DNA from: Pseudomonadota bacterium
GTDB lineage: Bacteria; Pseudomonadota; Alphaproteobacteria; Rhodospirillales; Magnetospirillaceae
DNA: 64,000 bases
Assembly: GCA_021793155.1 (NCBI GenBank)
Contig: JAJYTF010000009.1
Span: 62,001-126,000, forward strand
Direction of reading: 5' to 3'
Part shown: positions 44,398-53,972 of the stretch, piece by piece
Layout: every line of letters begins with the position of its first letter
How positions within the stretch are numbered: position 1 is the stretch's first letter
Notes under the pieces: model-generated
Database searches by the model: none
What the model saw: only the letters and a program-made list of their open reading frames with translations
What the model was told of the DNA's origin: nothing
Position numbers and translations under genes: made by a program

Positions 44398-46113
44398 ATG
44401 GCTACCGCCACTGAATTTGCGGCGACCGAAGATTTCGCCGCCCTGCTGGACGAGACGTTCGGCGAATCCGGGGCCTTCGAAGGCTCCGTGGTGAAGGGTA
44501 CCGTCGTCGAGATCGACGGCGATTTCGCGGTGATCGACGTCGGATTGAAGTCCGAAGGACGCATCCCGCTCAAGGAATTTGCCGCTCCCGGCCGGCCGGC
44601 CGAGATCAAGGCGGGCGACGAAGTCGAAGTGTTCGTCGAGCGCTACGAGGACAAGAACGGCGAGGTCATGCTGAGCCGTGAGAAGGCCCGCCGCGAGGAG
44701 GCCTGGACGCAGCTCGAGCGCGCCTTCCAGGACAACCAGCGGGTCAACGGCATCATTTTCGGCCGGGTCAAAGGCGGATTCACTGTCGACCTGTCGGGCG
44801 CCGTGGCCTTCCTGCCGGGCAGCCAGGTGGACATCCGTCCGGTACGCGACATCGGGCCGCTGATGGGCAGCCCGCAACCGTTCCAGATCCTCAAGATGGA
44901 CCGCTCGCGCGGCAATATCGTGGTGTCGCGCCGCGCCGTGCTGGAAGAGACCCGCGCCGAGCAGCGCTCCGAACTGATCGAGAGCCTGAAGGAAGGCCAG
45001 GTGCTGGAAGGCGTGGTGAAGAACATCACCGACTACGGCGCCTTCGTCGACCTGGGCGGCGTCGACGGCCTGCTGCACGTCACCGACATCGCCTGGAAGC
45101 GCATCAACCACCCGAGTGAAGCCCTGCATATCGGCCAGTCGGTCAAGGTGCAGGTCATCCGCTTCAACCCGGACACCCAGCGCATCAGCCTCGGCATCAA
45201 GCAGTTGGAAGCTGATCCGTGGGAAGGTGTGGACCAGAAGTACCCAGTGAGCGCCAAGTTCGTCGGCCGCGTCACCAACATTACCGATTACGGCGCCTTC
45301 GTCGAGCTGGAGCCGGGTGTCGAGGGTCTGGTCCACGTCTCCGAGATGTCCTGGACCAAGAAGAACGTCCATCCCGGCAAGATCGTCTCTACCTCGCAAG
45401 AGGTCGAGGTCATGGTGCTGGACGTGGACGCCCAGAAGCGCCGCATCTCGCTCGGCCTCAAGCAGACCATGTCCAACCCGTGGGAAGGCTTCCTCGAGAA
45501 GTTCCCGGTGGGCTCGGAAGTGGAAGGCGAGGTCAAGAACATCACCGAGTTCGGCCTGTTCGTCGGCCTGCCCGGCGAGATCGACGGCATGGTGCATCTT
45601 TCTGACCTCGATTGGGAGCGTCCGGGCGAGCAGGTCATTGCCGACTTCAAGAAGGGCGACGTGGTCAAGGCCAAGGTCCTGGACGTCGACATCGAGAAGG
45701 AACGCATCAGCCTCGGCATCAAGCAGCTGGGCTCTGACCCGTTCAAGCAGGCCATTGCCCATATCAAGAAGGGCGACGTGGTGACCTGCACGGTGACGGG
45801 CGTCACCGACAACGGCCTCGAAGTCACCGTCGAGGGCATGACCGGCTTCATTCGGAAGAACGAGCTGGCGCGCGATCGCTCCGATCAGCGTCCCGACCGC
45901 TTCGCCGTGGGCGAGAAAGTCGACGCCAAGGTCACCGCCATCGACAAGGCCACCCGCAAGGTGACCCTGTCGGTCAAGGCGCGCGAGATCGACGAAGAGA
46001 AGCAGGCGATGGCCGAGTACGGTTCGTCCGACTCCGGCGCTTCGCTGGGCGACATCCTGGGTGCGGCGTTCAACCGCGCCAAGGAAGAAAAGGCACAGTC
46101 GGAAGACAAGTAA
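44398..46113 (+). CDS. rpsA: 30S ribosomal protein S1
   Basis: 571 residues with six S1 (OB-fold) repeats; examples are 'GTVVEIDGDFAVIDVGLKSEGRIPLKEF', 'VKNITDYGAFVDLGGVDGLLHVTDIAW' and 'VTNITDYGAFVELEPGVEGLVHVSEMSW'. It brings mRNA to the 30S subunit and is essential for initiation on structured leaders. GAAAGGAATAAC precedes the ATG. A 137-bp gap from cmk likely holds its own promoter and autoregulatory leader. A terminator follows. Confidence 0.98.
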   Translation: MATATEFAATEDFAALLDETFGESGAFEGSVVKGTVVEIDGDFAVIDVGLKSEGRIPLKEFAAPGRPAEIKAGDEVEVFVERYEDKNGEVMLSREKARREEAWTQLERAFQDNQRVNGIIFGRVKGGFTVDLSGAVAFLPGSQVDIRPVRDIGPLMGSPQPFQILKMDRSRGNIVVSRRAVLEETRAEQRSELIESLKEGQVLEGVVKNITDYGAFVDLGGVDGLLHVTDIAWKRINHPSEALHIGQSVKVQVIRFNPDTQRISLGIKQLEADPWEGVDQKYPVSAKFVGRVTNITDYGAFVELEPGVEGLVHVSEMSWTKKNVHPGKIVSTSQEVEVMVLDVDAQKRRISLGLKQTMSNPWEGFLEKFPVGSEVEGEVKNITEFGLFVGLPGEIDGMVHLSDLDWERPGEQVIADFKKGDVVKAKVLDVDIEKERISLGIKQLGSDPFKQAIAHIKKGDVVTCTVTGVTDNGLEVTVEGMTGFIRKNELARDRSDQRPDRFAVGEKVDAKVTAIDKATRKVTLSVKAREIDEEKQAMAEYGSSDSGASLGDILGAAFNRAKEEKAQSEDK

Positions 46114-46129
46114 GTCTTTCGCCTGCATG

Positions 46130-46166
46130 AAAAGGGGCGCCTCCGAGCGATTGGGGGCGCCTTTTT
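46130..46166 (+). terminator. Rho-independent terminator after rpsA
   Basis: AAAAGGGGCGCC ... GGGGGCGCCTTTTT forms a GC-rich stem with A-T extension and ends in a T-tract 17 bp after the rpsA stop. Confidence 0.85.
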
Positions 46167-46271
46167 CTTGACCTGAAAAAATCTAGGTATCTGAAAGGCT
46201 TATCTTGACGGCCCGGCCCGCCTTTGGCAGGCTTTGGGTGAACCGCCCGAGACCAGGAGCCAAGGACGCCA

Positions 46272-46556
46272 ATGACCAAGTCGGAGCTGATCGCCCGCCT
46301 GGCGGAGCTCAATCCCCATCTCTACCAGCGTGACGTCGAGCGCATCGTCACCACCATTTTCGACGAGATCGCCGCCGCGTTGGCCCGCGGCGACCGGGTC
46401 GAGCTGCGTGGCTTCGGAGCCTTTTCGGTCAAGAAGCGCGACGCCCGGCAGGGGCGCAATCCCAGAACGGGCGCTGCCGTCGATGTTTCGGAAAAGGCGG
46501 TGCCGTTCTTCAAGACCGGCAAGCAGCTGCGCGAGCGGTTGAACACCAGCCAATAG
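46272..46556 (+). CDS. ihfB: Integration host factor subunit beta
   Basis: 94 residues, standard length. The DNA-bending HU/IHF fold is clear: '[26 protein letters not shown]', '[28 protein letters not shown]' with the Pro that intercalates into the minor groove. It pairs with IHF alpha, encoded elsewhere. The rpsA-ihfB order is conserved in proteobacteria. lapA follows after 14 bp. Confidence 0.97.
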   Translation: MTKSELIARLAELNPHLYQRDVERIVTTIFDEIAAALARGDRVELRGFGAFSVKKRDARQGRNPRTGAAVDVSEKAVPFFKTGKQLRERLNTSQ

Positions 46557-46570
46557 AAGGGGGGCTCCCC

Positions 46571-46915
46571 TTGCGTTTCCTGTCCTGGATCATCGGCTTG
46601 CCACTGGCCGTCGTGGTGGTGGCGTTCGCCCTGTCGAGCCGCGAGGTGGTGACGCTCGCCTTATGGCCGCTCGACGAAGGCCTGTCCTTGCCGGCTTATC
46701 TGACGGTGCTGGCGCCACTGGCCATCGGTCTTCTGTTGGGCTTGCTGGCCGCCGGCTGGCACGGCCTCAAATATCGTCAGGCCGCCCGCACCCAGGCGCG
46801 CCGCGCCGCCAGCCTCGAACGTCAGCTGGAGTCGCTGACGGCGGTTTCCGCCCCATCGCCCGCCCCAAACCCCACCGAGCCGCCTGCGGCCGGCAACCTG
46901 CCCATACCCCCATGA
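46571..46915 (+). CDS. lapA: LapA-domain membrane protein
   Basis: 114 residues. Two membrane helices (about 3-22 and 40-62) are followed by a cytoplasmic helical tail 'KYRQAARTQARRAASLERQLES' and a Pro-rich end. This is the LapA (DUF1049) family, partner of LapB in controlling LpxC turnover and LPS assembly in E. coli. Translation starts at TTG 46571. The stop overlaps the pyrF start (ATGA). It sits in the expected position between ihfB and pyrF. Confidence 0.85.
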   Translation: MRFLSWIIGLPLAVVVVAFALSSREVVTLALWPLDEGLSLPAYLTVLAPLAIGLLLGLLAAGWHGLKYRQAARTQARRAASLERQLESLTAVSAPSPAPNPTEPPAAGNLPIPP

Positions 46916-47619
46916 ACCCGATCTATTGCGCCCTCGACACCACCGATGCCCAGGCCGCGCTGGCCCTGGCCCGGCAACTGACCGGACTGGTCGGGGGGCT
47001 CAAGCTGGGGCTGGAGTTCTTTTCGGCCAACGGCCCGACGGGTGTCCGTACGGTAGCGGCGGCCGGCTTGCCGCTGTTCCTCGACCTGAAGTTCCATGAC
47101 ATCCCCAATACTGTGGCCGGCGCGATGAGAGGGGTCGTCGCCCTGGCGCCGGCGATGACCACGGTGCATGCCTCGGGTGGCGGCGAGATGATGCGCGCCG
47201 CCGTGCAGTCCGCCGGCGAGGCGGCCGTTCGCGCCGGAGTGCGGCGCCCTGACATCCTGGCGGTCACCGTGCTGACCAGTACCGGGCAGGCGGAATTGCC
47301 GGCCGTCGGCGTCGGCGGCACGGTGCTCGACCAGGTCAAGCGGCTGGCGGCGCTGGCGCAGGGGGCGGGTGTCGACGGCATCGTCTGCTCGCCCCACGAA
47401 GTCGAGGAGTTGCGCCGCCTGTGCGGGCCGGGCATCAAGCTGGTGATTCCCGGCATCCGTCCGACCTGGGCGGCGGCCAACGACCAGAAGCGGGTGCTCG
47501 GCCCGGCCGAAGCCGTTGCCAAAGGCGCCGACATCCTGGTGATCGGCCGGCCGATTACCGCCGCCGCCGAACCGGCGCAAGCGGCCCGGCGCATCCTCGA
47601 CGAGCTGGAGGCCGTGTGA
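46912..47619 (+). CDS. pyrF: Orotidine 5'-phosphate decarboxylase
   Basis: 235 residues. It decarboxylates OMP to UMP, the last step of pyrimidine synthesis. The catalytic 'FLDLKFHDIPNTV' (Asp-x-Lys-x2-Asp) and 'GADILVIGRPI' phosphate loop are intact. The start overlaps lapA and the stop overlaps trpF (TGATG), so lapA-pyrF-trpF are translationally coupled. Confidence 0.96.
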   Translation: MNPIYCALDTTDAQAALALARQLTGLVGGLKLGLEFFSANGPTGVRTVAAAGLPLFLDLKFHDIPNTVAGAMRGVVALAPAMTTVHASGGGEMMRAAVQSAGEAAVRAGVRRPDILAVTVLTSTGQAELPAVGVGGTVLDQVKRLAALAQGAGVDGIVCSPHEVEELRRLCGPGIKLVIPGIRPTWAAANDQKRVLGPAEAVAKGADILVIGRPITAAAEPAQAARRILDELEAV

Positions 47620-48266
47620 TGGCCAAGGGCGTCCAGGTGAAGATCTGCGGGCTGACCGACGAAGAGGCGGTGGATGCCGCGGTCGAGGCCGGAGCCGATT
47701 TCGTCGGCGTGGTGTTCTTCGAGAAAAGCCCGCGCCATGTGACCATCGAGCGGGCGGCCGAGCTGCTGCAGTTCGTGCCGGAAGAGGTGCAACGCGTAGG
47801 CCTGTTCGTCGAGCCCGACGATGCGCTGCTGGATACCGTGATGAACAATGTCCGTCTGGACTTCTTCCAATTCCACGGCAAAGAGTCGCCGGAACGGGTC
47901 GAGGCGGTGCGCCTCGAATACGGCATGCCGGTGATCAAGGCGGTCGGCATCGCCGGCCCGGCCGATCTGGAACTTGCCGAAGCCTATTCGCAAGTATCCG
48001 ACTGGCTGCTGTTCGACGCCAAGGCGCCCGACCACGCCGACCGGCCCGGCGGCAACGCCGCCGCTTTCGACTGGGCCATCCTGAATGGCCGACGCTGGCC
48101 CTGCCCCTGGATGTTGGCCGGGGGACTCACCCCCGACAATGTCGCCGAGGCGGTCCGCCTGTCGGGCGCCAAGGCGGTGGACGTCTCGTCAGGCGTGGAA
48201 AGCTCCCCCGGCGTGAAGGATGCGGCCCTCATCGCCAAGTTCATTGCGGCCGTGCAGCAAGTTTGA
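47619..48266 (+). CDS. trpF: Phosphoribosylanthranilate isomerase
   Basis: 215 residues, one TIM barrel. 'VKICGLTDEEAVDAAVEAGADFVGVVFFEKSPRHV' holds the catalytic Cys, and 'VDVSSGVESSPGVKD' the phosphate site. It is the third reaction from anthranilate to tryptophan. It is coupled to pyrF. trpB starts 138 bp downstream across a palindromic repeat, which could affect relative expression. Confidence 0.96.
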   Translation: MAKGVQVKICGLTDEEAVDAAVEAGADFVGVVFFEKSPRHVTIERAAELLQFVPEEVQRVGLFVEPDDALLDTVMNNVRLDFFQFHGKESPERVEAVRLEYGMPVIKAVGIAGPADLELAEAYSQVSDWLLFDAKAPDHADRPGGNAAAFDWAILNGRRWPCPWMLAGGLTPDNVAEAVRLSGAKAVDVSSGVESSPGVKDAALIAKFIAAVQQV

Positions 48267-48268
48267 CC

Positions 48269-48342
48269 GTCATTGCGAGCGCGGCGACGCGATCCGATCG
48301 CGCAGCCGGTTTCCGGATTGCGTCGCCGCGCTCGCAATGACG
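48269..48342. repeat. GTCATTGCGAGCG-type intergenic palindromic repeat
   Basis: CGTCATTGCGAGCGCGGC continues as GACGC on the left; the right arm is its exact complement, GCGTCGCCGCGCTCGCAATGACG. This 23-bp perfect stem with a 28-nt loop is a widely known bacterial intergenic palindrome type. It sits between trpF and trpB. Confidence 0.9.
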
Positions 48343-48404
48343 GGTCGCAGCCGGCGCTGCTTTGTGCTTTATTAACGCCCTTTCAGGCCGACCCGGGCAG
48401 ATTG

Positions 48405-49627
<1,223 letters not shown>

Positions 49628-49631
<4 letters not shown>

Positions 49632-50446
49632 GCCGTATCGCCGCCCGTTTCGCGGCCCTGAAGGCCGAGGGCCGGGCCGGCCTGGTGACCTTCACCACCG
49701 CCGGTGACCCCGACGCCGCCACCAGCCAGGCGATCCTCGACGGCTTGCCCGCCGCCGGGGCCGACCTGATCGAACTGGGCATGCCGTTTTCCGACCCGAT
49801 GGCCGACGGACCGGCCATCCAGGCCGCTTCGCTCCGGGCCCTGGCGGCGGGCGCCGGCCTTGCCTCGACCCTTGAAATGGTGAGCCGCTTCCGAGCCAAG
49901 GACGACGCGACGCCGATCATCCTGATGGGCTACTACAACCCCATCTACGCCCATGGCGTCGAGGCGTTCTGCCGCGAAGCGGCCGCCGCCGGGGTGGACG
50001 GGCTGATTGTCGTCGACCTGCCGCCGGAAGAGGCCGAGGAGCTGGCCGGGCCGGCGCGCCGGATCGGCATCGACTTCATCTTTCTGACGGCGCCGACCAC
50101 GGACGAGGCGCGTCTGCCGACGGTGCTCGAACATGCCGCGGGCTTCGTCTACTACGTTTCCATCACCGGTGTCACCGGCACCGCCTCGGCCAGCCGCGAA
50201 GCCATTGCCGCGGCGGTGGCCCGTCTGCGCCGGCACACCAGCCTGCCGCTGGCGGTCGGTTTCGGCCTGAAGACGGCGAAGCAGATCGCCGAGGTGGGCG
50301 ACTTGGCCGATGCCGCGGTGGTGGGTTCGGCCATCGTCCAGCGCCTGGCCTCCGGCCTCGATGCCGCGGGTAAGGCGCCGCCCGGATTGGCTGGCGAGGT
50401 GCTGGGTTTCGTCAAAGAGTTGTCTGCCGGGGTGCGCAAGTCATGA
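49628..50446 (+). CDS. trpA: Tryptophan synthase alpha chain
   Basis: 272 residues. It cleaves indole-3-glycerol phosphate to indole, which is channelled to TrpB. Catalytic Glu and Asp lie in '[19 protein letters not shown]'; '[16 protein letters not shown]' and 'ITGVTGTA' are typical. Both ends overlap neighbours: trpB before and accD after, giving a trpB-trpA-accD-folC unit common in alphaproteobacteria. Confidence 0.97.
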
Positions 50447-51360
50447 ACTGGCTTACCAATTTCGTCCGCCCGAAGATCCAAAGCCTGGTCCGTCCGCGCG
50501 AAGTGCCGGACAACCTGTGGGACAAATGCCCGCAATGCGGCCATATGATCTTCCATCGCGACCTGGCCAAGACGCTGTGGGTCTGCGCCCATTGCGACCA
50601 CCACATGCGGATGTCGGTCAAGGCGCGCCTCGACATGCTGTTCGACGGCGCCGCCTATCAGCGCATCGAGCTGCCCAAAGGCCTGGTCGACCCGCTGAAG
50701 TTCCGCGACAGCAAACGCTATACCGACCGGCTGAAGGACAGCCAGGCCAAGACCAACGAGCAGGACGCCGTGGTGGTTGCCCATGGCCGGGTCGGCGGGG
50801 TGCCGGTGGTGGTGGCGGCCTTTAACTTCGCCTTCATGGGCGGGTCCATGGGCATCGCCGTCGGCGACGGGATCGTTGCGGCTGCGGAATTGGCGGTGCT
50901 GCAGGACGCGGCGCTGATTGTCGTGCCGGCTTCGGGCGGCGCCCGCATGCAGGAAGGCATTCTGAGCCTGATGCAGATGGCGCGCACCACGGTGGCAGTG
51001 GCCAAGGTCCGGGAAAAGGGCTTGCCCTTCATCGTCCTGTTGACCGATCCCACCACGGGCGGGGTGTCCGCCTCTTTCGCCATGCTGGGCGACATCCATA
51101 TCGCCGAGCCGGGCGCCGTCATCGGTTTCGCCGGGGCGAGGGTGATCGAGACCACCATCCGCGAGAAGCTGCCGCCGGGATTCCAGCGGGCCGAGTATCT
51201 GCTGGAAAACGGCATGGTCGACATGGTGGTGCACCGCCACAAGCTGGCCGAGACCCTGGGGCGTACCCTCGGCCTGCTACGGCACCGCGGTGCGGCCGGC
51301 CAGCTTCTGCCCATCGCCGTCGATCTGCCCGACAGCTTCGAGGCCGAGCCGGGTGTATGA
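50443..51360 (+). CDS. accD: Acetyl-CoA carboxylase carboxyltransferase subunit beta
   Basis: 305 residues. The zinc finger at the N-terminus has Cys29, Cys32, Cys48 and Cys51. The carboxyltransferase core includes '[18 protein letters not shown]', '[11 protein letters not shown]' and '[22 protein letters not shown]'. With AccA it transfers carboxyl to acetyl-CoA, making malonyl-CoA for fatty acids. It overlaps trpA at its start, and folC begins inside its last codons. Confidence 0.97.
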   Translation: MNWLTNFVRPKIQSLVRPREVPDNLWDKCPQCGHMIFHRDLAKTLWVCAHCDHHMRMSVKARLDMLFDGAAYQRIELPKGLVDPLKFRDSKRYTDRLKDSQAKTNEQDAVVVAHGRVGGVPVVVAAFNFAFMGGSMGIAVGDGIVAAAELAVLQDAALIVVPASGGARMQEGILSLMQMARTTVAVAKVREKGLPFIVLLTDPTTGGVSASFAMLGDIHIAEPGAVIGFAGARVIETTIREKLPPGFQRAEYLLENGMVDMVVHRHKLAETLGRTLGLLRHRGAAGQLLPIAVDLPDSFEAEPGV

Positions 51361-52615
51361 CGCAGTCCTGGACCGCCTGAAGGCGCTGCATCCTAAGGTC
51401 ATCGACCTGGCGTTGGATCGCGTCCAACGTCTGCTGGCGGCGCTCGGCAATCCCGAGCAACGCCTCCCCCCGATCCTCCATGTAGCCGGCACCAATGGCA
51501 AGGGATCAACCCTGGCCTATCTGCGGGCGATGGCCGAGGCGGCCGGGAAGACCGTCCATGTCTACTCGTCGCCCCACCTGGTCCGCTTTGCCGAGCGCAT
51601 CCGCGTCGCGGGCAAGATCATCGGTGATGCCGAGCTGACCGACATCCTGGCCGAATGTGAAGCGGTCAACGCCGGCCAGCCCATTACCTTCTTCGAGGTG
51701 ACCACCGCTGCCGCGCTGCTCGCCTTCGCGCGTCATCCTGCCGATCTCTGCCTGCTGGAAACCGGCCTGGGCGGACGCTTCGATGCCACCAACGTGATCG
51801 CCCGGCCCGCCCTCACGGTACTGACCTCCATTTCCTTCGACCACCAGGCCTATCTCGGTTCGACCCTGGCCGCCATCGCCGGCGAGAAGGCCGGCATCCT
51901 GAAGCCGGGCGTACCCTGCGTCTGTGCCCGGCAGGAGCCCGAGGCCATGGCGGTCATCCGGCGTGAGGCCGACCGGCTGGGGGTGCCGCTGCAGGTGGAA
52001 GGCCAGGACTGGGTGGCGGAAGCCACGGACGGCCATCTGGCCTTCACCACAGCGGGCGAACGCCTGCTGTTGCCCCCGCCCTCGCTGCTGGGCGAGCATC
52101 AGATTCAGAATGCCGGGCTAGCGGTGGCAGCCGCTCGCCTGCTGCCGGTGCCGACCGACCTGCAAGGCCTTGGCCGCGCGGTTTGGCCGGCCCGCCTGCA
52201 ACGATTGACCCGGGGGCCGCTGGCCGCCCTGGTGCCGCCCGGCGCCGAGCTTTGGCTGGATGGCGGGCACAATCCGGGCGCCGGCCAAGCGCTGGCCCGC
52301 TTCATCGGCGCCCACTGGACCGACCGCCCGCTCGACCTGGTGGTGGGTATGCTCAACACCAAGGACAGCCAGGGATTCCTGGCACCACTGGCGCCGCTGG
52401 TGCGGCGCCTGGCCGCGGTCACCATTCCCGGCGAGGCCAATTCCCTGGCTGCCGAGCAGGTGGCCGAAGTCGCTCGTACCGACGGCATCGACGCCCATCC
52501 GGCAGCCGATGTTGCCGCGGCCCTGGCCGAACTCGGCACCCAGCCGGGGCCGGCGCGGCTCCTGATCTGCGGCAGCCTGTACCTGGCCGGCACCGTCCTC
52601 GCCGACAACGGGTAG
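51353..52615 (+). CDS. folC: Dihydrofolate synthase / folylpolyglutamate synthase
   Basis: 420 residues. The Mur-ligase-like P-loop '[16 protein letters not shown]', '[13 protein letters not shown]' and the Mg/ATP region '[12 protein letters not shown]' are present. It adds glutamate to dihydropteroate and to folates. GTG 51353, overlapping the accD stop, is the likely start: conserved sequence begins at '[13 protein letters not shown]', and the open frame further left only mirrors accD. Confidence 0.95.
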   Translation: MYDAVLDRLKALHPKVIDLALDRVQRLLAALGNPEQRLPPILHVAGTNGKGSTLAYLRAMAEAAGKTVHVYSSPHLVRFAERIRVAGKIIGDAELTDILAECEAVNAGQPITFFEVTTAAALLAFARHPADLCLLETGLGGRFDATNVIARPALTVLTSISFDHQAYLGSTLAAIAGEKAGILKPGVPCVCARQEPEAMAVIRREADRLGVPLQVEGQDWVAEATDGHLAFTTAGERLLLPPPSLLGEHQIQNAGLAVAAARLLPVPTDLQGLGRAVWPARLQRLTRGPLAALVPPGAELWLDGGHNPGAGQALARFIGAHWTDRPLDLVVGMLNTKDSQGFLAPLAPLVRRLAAVTIPGEANSLAAEQVAEVARTDGIDAHPAADVAAALAELGTQPGPARLLICGSLYLAGTVLADNG

Positions 52616-52635
52616 GGCGTTTTCCGTCATCCCGA

Positions 52636-52699
52636 CCAGATCCTTCGCCGTCGGCTCAGGCTGACAGTGGTTGTCATCCTGAGCAAAACGAATGATCTC
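52636..52699. repeat. GTCATCCTGAGC-type intergenic palindrome
   Basis: Left arm AGATCCTTCGCCGTCGGC followed by TCAGGCTGAC; right arm GTCATCCTGAGCAAAACG followed by AATGATCT. The arms pair with several mismatches. This is the common bacterial GTCATCCTGAGCG repeat type; a related copy lies at 60352-60413. It is 20 bp after the folC stop. Confidence 0.7.
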
Positions 52700-52856
52700 G
52701 TTCAGGTTGGCACGAATCTTGTTCCTGGAGTCGCCGTAGTACGGGTCACCGGCGGCGAGACGGGCGGAATTCGGCAGGTTGCTAGGCCATTTCTGCTCGG
52801 TGGCGGGGTCCACAGCGGCAAGTTCTGCCGCGTCGCCGGTCAAAAGGGACAGGGAC

Positions 52857-53453
52857 ATGGCGATCAGCGGAACCAGTTGGCTCACTCCGTTCACGGCGGC
52901 GACGAATAAGGTCGGCAACAGCTTTCTACCGTTCGGCAATACGGCCAACGGGCGTCTCGCCGTTCCGCTGAACTCGGACCTGAACGCGGCCTCCAACCCC
53001 CAGGACAAGCTCCAGCTGGCCGGCCAGTTGGTGGCCAAGCTGCAGCTGCAGACCGATACCGCGGCGACGACCGGCGTCACCACGCAACTGCCGCAGATGG
53101 CGACGCAGGCCTCGCGCATTCTGGGCGCCGTCGTCTCGACGGTCGCCGGCATCGCCAAATCCGGGGGCGGCGATCCCGCCACCGCGCTGCAGCCCTACCG
53201 CCAAACGGTCTCTTCGGTCCTCGGCACCCTCAATGCGGTGGCCAGACAGATTGCCGTGCTGATGCCGGAAACCGCCTCGGGCGTCTCGGCCCAGACCGCC
53301 GCCGCCATCAACCAGCTCAACGCCCAAGGCGCCGCACTGGCCAAGCAGGCTGGCGTCGCCTGGCAGCCGGTTTCCGTCCGTATCAGCCAGATCGTCGCCG
53401 CGCCGGCAGCCACCGCTTCCAGCACCCCGCGGCTGGTCGACATCATCGCCTGA
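52857..53453 (+). CDS. Hypothetical protein
   Basis: 198 residues; I do not recognise the family. It is rich in Ala, Gln, Thr and Val, with long helical stretches such as 'QLAGQLVAKLQLQTDTAAT' and 'ATQASRILGAVVSTVAGIAK', and has no Cys. It has no signal peptide or clear membrane helix, no catalytic motif and low charge. Such composition resembles secreted or surface-associated coiled proteins and some flagellar/phage tape-like segments, but that is only an impression. ATG 52857 has AGGGAC nearby; an extension to 52779 is less protein-like. It is convergent with trxA. Confidence 0.65.
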   Translation: MAISGTSWLTPFTAATNKVGNSFLPFGNTANGRLAVPLNSDLNAASNPQDKLQLAGQLVAKLQLQTDTAATTGVTTQLPQMATQASRILGAVVSTVAGIAKSGGGDPATALQPYRQTVSSVLGTLNAVARQIAVLMPETASGVSAQTAAAINQLNAQGAALAKQAGVAWQPVSVRISQIVAAPAATASSTPRLVDIIA

Positions 53454-53459
53454 AGCAAG

Positions 53460-53493
53460 AAAAACCCCGCCCCTCTGGCCGAGGGGCGGGGGT
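53460..53493 (-). terminator. Rho-independent terminator of trxA
   Basis: ACCCCGCCCCTC and GAGGGGCGGGGGT form an 11-12 bp stem with a TGGCC loop; on the minus strand it is followed by TTTTTC, 29 bp after the trxA stop. On the plus strand no T-tract follows. Confidence 0.88.
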
Positions 53494-53521
53494 CGTGAAA
53501 ACGCGCTGTCCGCGGCGGTCG

Positions 53522-53836
53522 TTACACGACCGACTCGACCCATTCGTAGAGCTTGCTCTTCGGCAGGGCGCCGATCTTGGTGGCGGCCACCTGGCCATCC
53601 TTGAAGATCATCAGGGTGGGAATGCCGCGTACGCCGTATTTGCCCGGGGTCAGGGGGTTTTCGTCGATATTGATCTTGGCGACGGTCACCTTGGCGGCGA
53701 GATCCTTCGACAGCTCTTCCAGCGCCGGCGCGATCTGACGGCAAGGTCCGCACCATTCCGCCCAGAAGTCGACGAGCACCGCTCCGCTGGCCTTGAGCAC
53801 GTCGGTTTCGAACGAGGTATCCGTTACTTGCTTCAT
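53522..53836 (-). CDS. trxA: Thioredoxin
   Basis: 104 residues. The active site '[14 protein letters not shown]' has Cys29 and Cys32; the cis-Pro is in 'RGIPTLMIF'. It is the general cytoplasmic disulfide reductant. It follows addA on the same strand with 136 bp between, a neighbourhood conserved in alphaproteobacteria, and ends in a strong terminator. Confidence 0.97.
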   Translation of the reverse strand: MKQVTDTSFETDVLKASGAVLVDFWAEWCGPCRQIAPALEELSKDLAAKVTVAKINIDENPLTPGKYGVRGIPTLMIFKDGQVAATKIGALPKSKLYEWVESVV

Positions 53837-53972
53837 TGGGGTTCACCTATTCTTGCACCTGAGCGCTGCCGCCCGGCTCACGAAAAATCGACTCTAAGTT
53901 TGCAACCGCGCCACGTCAAGGCGCCGCAGGACCGAACGGATGTGGCCACGGCTATGCCGAAAGGCAAGCCCT

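Noticed and set aside
44101-46128. A 675-codon minus-strand frame opposite rpsA
   Set aside because: Mirror of the repeated S1 domains; no independent start site or domain.
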